DNA of 64,000 nucleotides, taken from Brevipalpus yothersi. Its lineage: Eukaryota > Arthropoda > Arachnida > Trombidiformes > Tenuipalpidae. A model generated the notes under the pieces. It was not told where the DNA came from. It saw only the letters and a program-made list of their open reading frames with translations, and made no database searches. Both the position numbers and the translations under genes were made by a program. This document shows, piece after piece, positions 58,849 through 64,000 of the stretch. The number at the start of each line of letters is the position of its first letter. Positions within the stretch are counted from its first letter, which is position 1. The stretch lies in assembly GCA_003956705.1 (NCBI GenBank), contig QZCP01000004.1, positions 62,001 to 126,000 on the forward strand, written 5' to 3'.

Positions 58849-60517
58849 GATGTGTTCGGAAAACTTTAAAGCTTGATGGTCGAAATAGAAGTACAGTGTA
58901 AAAAGTGAAAGTGAGAACAATCAAATAAGTCAAATTTTACCAGTCACAGTTTGAATGATGAAGACAAATGCAGAGAAATGATAGAAAGTTGAAAATAATT
59001 GAGCAAATGTTTACCTATTGATCAAGTTAAGTGTAAGAGTTTAATCTTATCAGAGAACAGAGAACGGAGAACGATGCGATCTTTTCCTCTCAAATGGTGA
59101 GCAATTCAACTTCGCTCGATTACTTCAAACACTTAATTAAGATTAAGATTAATTTTTCTAGCCTCGTACATGTATAACTTTCTCCAGCCTAGATTGTGCT
59201 GCCATTCTTTAAAAGTCTACAGAATCAAAATAAGTTGATCGATTTCCAAGATGAGAATAATGATGAAAAAATTCTTATATAACGAGAGAGGATGAGCAAA
59301 ATTAACGGAATTTCCAAGAAAATTCGAAATTTGAAATTTCAAGTTAATTGGAATTATTTTCTCAAAACTTTGATTTTGGTTGGTGAGTAAAATAAATTAG
59401 CTTCCAGAGACAAGGAGTTGATAAACCATTTTTATTTTGTTAGTCAGCATTTCTTCACCTATTGAAAAAGTTTTTTGGAGCATAATTTCTCACAGTCAAA
59501 AAATATTCACATTCATCCAATTCAATTTGAATCAAGAACGTCGTCCAGCAACAAATTGGTTAAACGGATGAACCAGGGTTTTTGACATCATGATTTACAT
59601 AATGAAATTCATTATCCATGCTTTGATGGCGATAGAACTTCTATCAGAACAGAACGATTCATATTTATTCTCAGAATTGTGTCTTACTATAACTTCCTCT
59701 GGAGGTTATTTTGTATTCCGTATTTTAGTCTGTAAGATGAACATGTGACTTGAGCGGTAATTTCCTGATATCTGAATCATATGATATTTCTCAGCATTTT
59801 GGTAAAATCTAACCATCAACGAAAAATTAGCGCATGAAATGAATGGGGCCAAAGTTTGCATTTTTCGTTTGAAGAATTCTCTGCCTCGGAAAGTTGATGA
59901 TTCCTAGCAACTTCCTGAACGGAAGTTGAAATAAATTCTATCGATTGATGATAATTGGGCGTGAGTAAGAGAAAGATGAGATAATTTTTGATTTATATAC
60001 TTGTGTAGTGATGATTTAGGGATATTCTCGAAGGTTTGGAAGGATAGAGAAGATGATTTTTTTGAAATGATCTCAATAAGGAGCGGTTAGAGCATCATCA
60101 TTCAATGTAATTGGTGAGAAAATTCTTCATAGATGACTAATCCAACATTTTCGTGCTCATAATTATCACTTAACCTATCCATTATAAGAATTATTCCCCA
60201 TTTCTGCCTTTTTGATAGTTTGAGAGCAAAATCAGTTTTGAGTAAAGTATCTCGTTTTATGAATAGCTCAATTCAGAAGAAAGACGATTGAGGGAATGGA
60301 TTGTTTCGAGAATTTTCATATGGACTAGGGCAAATTCCATTGAATATAATCTCAGATAATCAAATTACAAATTATAGCTCCTTTGAAAAGCTCTGTTATA
60401 TTTCTTCGAGCAAAATGAATGCAAGGAGATTAGATATTCTCGAATACAATGGCAATGTTACTAACTGTCGTATTAATAGAATGATGAAATCAGTATGCTT
60501 TTGATGTCATGTTCTTC
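58849..60517. other. Intergenic, no supported gene
   Basis: 1.7 kb of AT-rich sequence upstream of cathepsin D and downstream of the tetraspanin. A 67-codon plus frame at 60301-60504 has no family match. Confidence 0.5.
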
Positions 60518-61730
60518 TCAGTAAGGTCTTCTATACTTGTCATTCTGTAATCGTAGCCCAAAGAAGAGGCATCCGTTGAGGGCCAGCGAGAAGAGATGGA
60601 GCAGTACTAGGCCCATCGATATTCCACCCAAAGCTCCACCTCGACGTTCCAGGTATCGTCGAAGATTTTCACCACAACTCTGAAATAAGAGAAAGAGAAA
60701 GAAAAATTGTATCATCTCTAAAAATATGTAGTAGATCAATTATTGACACAAAGGTCTGGGAGCTCTACACGAAAGTATTCTCTCATTTCTTTTTAGTCGC
60801 CTGAATTTTTTGACGCTTTTCTGTGAAACTCAATTCTAGGAACTTGAATGGAAGAAGTTAACAGTTACCCTTATATTGATGTTGTTTGTTCGCTCATTAG
60901 AGCAAGATTGGGGATCAGGAAATCCAAATTTTTGATAATCCAAACGATCGCGAGCTCCACAGCATTCCAACTATCGAATAAAATTAAAGAAAATTAGAGA
61001 ACAAACAATTTTCCCTAGTAGATCACAGTTACCCTGAATTGAATCAAATCCATGAATCGTCTTGAATCTTCATTTTCAGGGTTTTGATAGTTTTCTATAT
61101 GGCCCAACATTTGCTCCGTCAGTTCTCTTTGAAGCTAGGAGATGTATCATTGATAAGAAAATATGAGTCAGACCTCTTCACTAGCAAGATCCTTGAGCAC
61201 TTACAGCTTCACCTCCAGCAGTTTTCCATACTAGAACACATACAGCTACTTCCAATGCGATACAAATTCCCGTCACTAAAACATACTACAAAATTTTGAC
61301 TCATGAAAAAATGTTACCATGACTCAACTAAGTAGGTCATATCAAAAACTCACAAAGACAAGAATACAAGGGCTCTCAACGGCAGCTCCCAAGCATCCAA
61401 TAAAGGAAAGGACAATCAGTAAGACTCCGATGGCCATGCAAATGTAACAAGCCGTGTAGTAGCGGTCCAATTCAAGAGCTTTTCCATACTCATAAAGGGC
61501 GTCGTCAGTCCGAATTATGATCGATATAGTCAATAAAGAAGCTCCCAAGCCCTAAAAATTCGAGAAAATTATACACTATTCTTCATCTCATCAAATTTTC
61601 GGAAATTAGTTTCGAGATGAAGTGAGAGAACAAAACTATCTCCCAATTTCCTTACCCATATTAAAAAATTGAAACCAAAAATGCAGTACTTGAAGCATGG
61701 CAAAGCACCCTCAGCCGAGGATAGGTCCAT
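60518..61730 (-). CDS. Tetraspanin
   Basis: Four-pass membrane organiser protein. Six exons on the minus strand: 61730-61656, 61551-61354, 61285-61205, 61134-61033, 60970-60869 and 60679-60518, all phase 0, total 239 residues. TM1 is CIFGFNFLIWGLGASLLTIS, preceded by PCFKY, the typical start. TM2 is YYTACYICMAIGVLLIVLSF followed by GCLGAAVESPC. TM3 is YVLVTGICIALEVAVCVLVW. The large loop has LECCGARDRLDYQ (the CCG signature) plus two more Cys (PQSCSNE, SCGENLRR), the minimal four-Cys type. TM4 is GGISMGLVLLHLFSLALNGC. The C-terminus is short (RLQNDKYRRPY). Subfamily not assigned. Confidence 0.92.
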
Positions 61731-62208
61731 AGCTCTGAAGAAGAAGGAATCTCAAACACTTTACCCACAACTTTGAGTCTAGGAGGGAACTTTTCGGTTG
61801 TATGAATAGTAAAGTTTTACAAAATTCGAAAAAAATTACTAGATAAATTAGGTTTAATCACCTCAAAAAAGTAGAAACAAAAGTACAAGAGAAATGAGGA
61901 GAATGGTCGCTTGATTAACTTAGAATAATCAGTTTCTAAGGAAATGCTGATAATTCACCTATTTACATTGGTGGGGCTCAACCGTCTTAGGAACGCAGAC
62001 ATAATCGATACCAATCTATCTCCAACGGCGTTCATCTCTTATATGTGTGTTTACGTAAGAGCCTATGTGTAGTGTAAAAAAATTGATATTTTATGGAAAA
62101 CTCGCAAAAATCAGCTATGATCAGGGTATGTCAATATGATGAGAAAAAGGATAGCGACGAATTTTTCTTTATGCCATGGATAATTGAAAAAAATTTAACC
62201 AACAAGAT
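61731..62208. other. Intergenic, tetraspanin 5' region
   Basis: About 480 bases between the tetraspanin start and the end of the SARNP-like gene. No coding frame supported. Confidence 0.5.
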
Positions 62209-62655
62209 TCATGTGAACCGCTGTTGCCGCTTTCTCAATCTTTCTTGATGGTCCAACTTTTTCACTTTATCTGATACAACTTCACCAAAACGTTGAGCGC
62301 GCTTCTTCAATACTTCCAAATCTGCCGCATTGCTCGAATTAGTGGTGTTTTCGGTAGCTGAAATACCGAATCTTGCCGCTCGTTTCTTGAGGACATCATC
62401 ATTCGCTTTACCTGTCACAATCAGTTTACCATCACCAGATGAGCTCGATGAGTCTCCAGAACCAAAGCGTTTTTGTCGCAAAGCCATTCTTTCCTGCATG
62501 GTGAGCTTAGTTTCGATTGGAGTAATTTTGGCAGGTATAGCTTTCGATTCTTCTTGTTTACTGCCAGATGATTCGACAGTTGCTACAGTTGGAGCCCCAG
62601 TGATTTCAATAGTTTTCGTAGTTGCTGTGGAAGCCTCCACCGTTGTCGTATCCAT
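62209..62655 (-). CDS. SARNP: SARNP/Tho1-like RNA-binding protein without SAP domain
   Basis: Likely nuclear mRNA-export factor related to SARNP (CIP29)/Tho1, which binds DDX39B/UAP56 through C-terminal motifs. Single exon, 148 residues. The first 50 residues are Thr/Ser/Ala-rich. Then come four spaced copies of a basic motif ending RFG or RF: ALRQKRFGSG, LKKRAARFGIS, LKKRAQRFGEV and LRKRQQRFT. Human SARNP carries the same motif series (KKRAERFG type). The N-terminal SAP DNA-binding domain of SARNP is missing, and the ATG sits in the usual place for a start. Either the SAP part was lost or it lies on an exon not found. Identity rests on the repeated motif. Confidence 0.7.
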   Translation of the reverse strand: MDTTTVEASTATTKTIEITGAPTVATVESSGSKQEESKAIPAKITPIETKLTMQERMALRQKRFGSGDSSSSSGDGKLIVTGKANDDVLKKRAARFGISATENTTNSSNAADLEVLKKRAQRFGEVVSDKVKKLDHQERLRKRQQRFT

Positions 62656-63170
62656 GATTTTAAACTGAAAATCAATTCAATTATAATAAAAAAGGAAAAA
62701 ATTTACACTTGATCAACAGTGTCGAGTGAGGAAAGAGATCAACTTCGTTCCTCAAATTTATCACTCCACTCTATGCGAACAGCATGTTCTCTCATTTAAG
62801 TACAATGTTCACCATCCGATGAGCCCAAGAGCACACTTCCACTGGCAATCAATTCACACGCACACACACAATACACATGGATCAATTGATCCCAAAATGA
62901 TCAACACCGATGGACATAAATCATCCTCATAAATGAAAAATGAAGCAAAAAATACAAGCTCTCGGCCAGAAAAAATATTTTATATCCTCCAAAAAAAAGA
63001 AAGCAATTTAAATGAATTTAAACTACAACAGATGACGCTAGCCGCCTACAGCGGCTTACAGCGGCCATTGCTCGAGGCTATATAGGAATGTGAAGAATGT
63101 CTCTGTGAAAAAAGCCTAGGAATGTTGAGAAAAGCTTCTCTCTTTCTTATGCCTAAGCAAAAGTTAATTT
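62656..63170. other. Intergenic, SARNP-like gene promoter region
   Basis: About 500 bases without a supported gene. It contains a short CA run near 62860 on the plus strand. Confidence 0.5.
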
Positions 63171-63243
63171 CGAGCGTGCCAGGATTCGAACCTGGAATCT
63201 CCTGATCCGTAGTCAGGCGCGTTATCCGTTGCGCCACACGCCC
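63171..63243 (-). tRNA. tRNA-Arg (anticodon ACG)
   Basis: 73 bases on the minus strand, no intron. Acceptor stem GGGCGTG pairs with CACGCTC (one G-U). Anticodon arm CCTGA-CTACGGA-TCAGG gives anticodon ACG. T arm is CCAGG-TTCGAAT-CCTGG. D arm contains TGGCGCAACGGATAACGCG, with the conserved box A pattern. CCA is not encoded, as expected for a nuclear gene. It closely resembles animal tRNA-Arg(ACG). Confidence 0.96.
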
Positions 63244-63611
63244 CTCGGTCACACAGGGCGAACAATGTACCATTGCAATTGCAATGGCTTCATAGGCTTT
63301 CGATTTCGGGTTGACAATGATGTTGAGGTGGCCGAAAAATGTGTGTGAATAATCAGCAGGTGGAAGGAAGATGAGGAAGAAGAGGAAGAAGGGAAAGATA
63401 AAATACTCTTGATTGAAACAAAAAAGTACCGGGAAGAATGGTGGTAGTGGTGGTGGTGGTGGTGGTGCATGGAATGATGCTTTGGTAATCGATGTTTGGT
63501 TGAGGTTAAAAAATTTGGTGTACTTCAAAATTGGAGAATGATGATGAATTGGCGGTGAAAAGGATGGAAAAATTGGTGCCCATCATGGGTAATAGGAAAT
63601 GCATCCATAAA
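63244..63611. other. Intergenic, with GGT microsatellite
   Basis: Between the tRNA and SMIM15. It has purine-rich sequence (GAAGAG units near 63365-63400) and a GGT run near 63441-63465. The long minus-strand frame across this region and the tRNA is a by-product of low complexity. Confidence 0.5.
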
Positions 63612-63848
63612 TTAATCTCGTTTACTTCTTGGACCAGGATTCTTGTTCTTTATATTGGATATTATTCGTTCTTTGTTCTTTTTCTTCTTCTCCTCAGCTT
63701 CCAAATGTTTGGCCAATTTGTAGGAGAGAAAACCGGAGATGGCGAAGAAAGGCGATAGTATCAGCAATATAGTGAACAAAAATTGACCAGGATTAGCAGC
63801 GGCATATTCAGCTGCCCATTTGAACCATTCATGAATCGAATCAAACAT
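63612..63848 (-). CDS. SMIM15: Small integral membrane protein 15 (SMIM15)
   Basis: 78-residue single-pass membrane protein of unknown role, conserved across animals. It begins MFDSIHEWFKWAAEYAAANP, has one membrane helix (FLFTILLILSPFFAISGFLS), then YKLAKHLEAEEKKKKNKER and a basic tail, the same layout and length as human SMIM15 (74 residues). The start was set at MFDS, as in other animals; the longer upstream frame does not begin at the conserved N-terminus. Single exon in the window. Confidence 0.88.
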   Translation of the reverse strand: MFDSIHEWFKWAAEYAAANPGQFLFTILLILSPFFAISGFLSYKLAKHLEAEEKKKKNKERIISNIKNKNPGPRSKRD

Positions 63849-64000
63849 GATGGAAATGCCTTGTAAGTATGTAATAATCTCTATGTTTCTTACAAGATCG
63901 GACAAGTTGAAGAGATCAGTCAGTTGTTTTTTCGGAAGATTCTGTATCCGGTAACGAGAGAAAGAAATCAATTGGACTCAAATGATAACGGATCACATTC
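63849..64000. other. SMIM15 upstream region, window end
   Basis: Last 152 bases, 5' UTR or promoter of SMIM15. No further gene seen. Confidence 0.4.

Noticed and set aside
63171..63243. tRNA-Arg as something unusual
   Set aside because: It is a normal, complete nuclear tRNA gene.
63046..63528. 160-codon minus-strand frame across the tRNA gene
   Set aside because: It runs through the tRNA and a GGT/GAA low-complexity region; an artefact.
1..64000. CRISPR arrays, operons, bacterial promoters, riboswitches
   Set aside because: None seen, and the gene structure is clearly eukaryotic nuclear.

Overview
This is animal nuclear DNA: AT-rich, with many short GT-AG introns (about 50-150 nt), typical metazoan gene families, and genes packed on both strands. 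Short introns, close tail-to-tail gene pairs and a multi-copy PIWI family suggest an arthropod, probably a chelicerate such as a mite. That placement is inference, since nothing in the window names a species.

Layout. 1-5088 (+) is the 3' part of a BET bromodomain gene (fs(1)h/BRD4), from the end of bromodomain 2 through the NET domain to the P-TEFb-binding C-terminus. 7292-7609 (+) is a small secreted-peptide candidate. 9896-12689 (+) is an SLC17-type MFS transporter. 13110-13592 (-) UQCRB and 14012-15183 (+) MAIP1 are divergent mitochondrial genes. 15943-17788 (-) is SNX27. 18266-18433 (-) is an orphan exon. 20597-20855 (+) is a minigene for only the membrane tail of ATP6AP2. 21059-23850 (-) is PIGG. 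24564-27557 (+) is Hippo kinase. 28896-32984 (+) is an ABCC10-like ABC transporter.

34-50 kb is the unusual part: three intact PIWI genes (A, C, D; all minus strand) with at least three PIWI fragments. Between them lie broken copies of the Hippo 3' end and of the last codons of ABCC10. The order Hippo-end / ABCC10-end or its flank / PIWI recurs, so the locus grew by serial tandem duplication of a block whose intact parent lies immediately to the left (24.5-37 kb). A 140-bp Tc1/mariner-type MITE sits inside one PIWI fragment.

50.3-53.4 kb has no gene I can support. Then come a Ser-rich single-exon gene of unknown function (53444-54574, +), FKBP12 (55994-56320, -), cathepsin D (57286-58848, -), a tetraspanin (60518-61730, -), a SARNP/Tho1-like protein without its SAP domain (62209-62655, -), tRNA-Arg(ACG) (63171-63243, -) and SMIM15 (63612-63848, -).

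The single-copy genes are mostly unrelated housekeeping genes with no operon logic. The exceptions are the divergent UQCRB/MAIP1 pair (both mitochondrial inner membrane) and the PIWI array, which shares a duplicated promoter region. Exon boundaries were placed by hand from splice consensus, reading frame and family conservation, and no transcript data were used.
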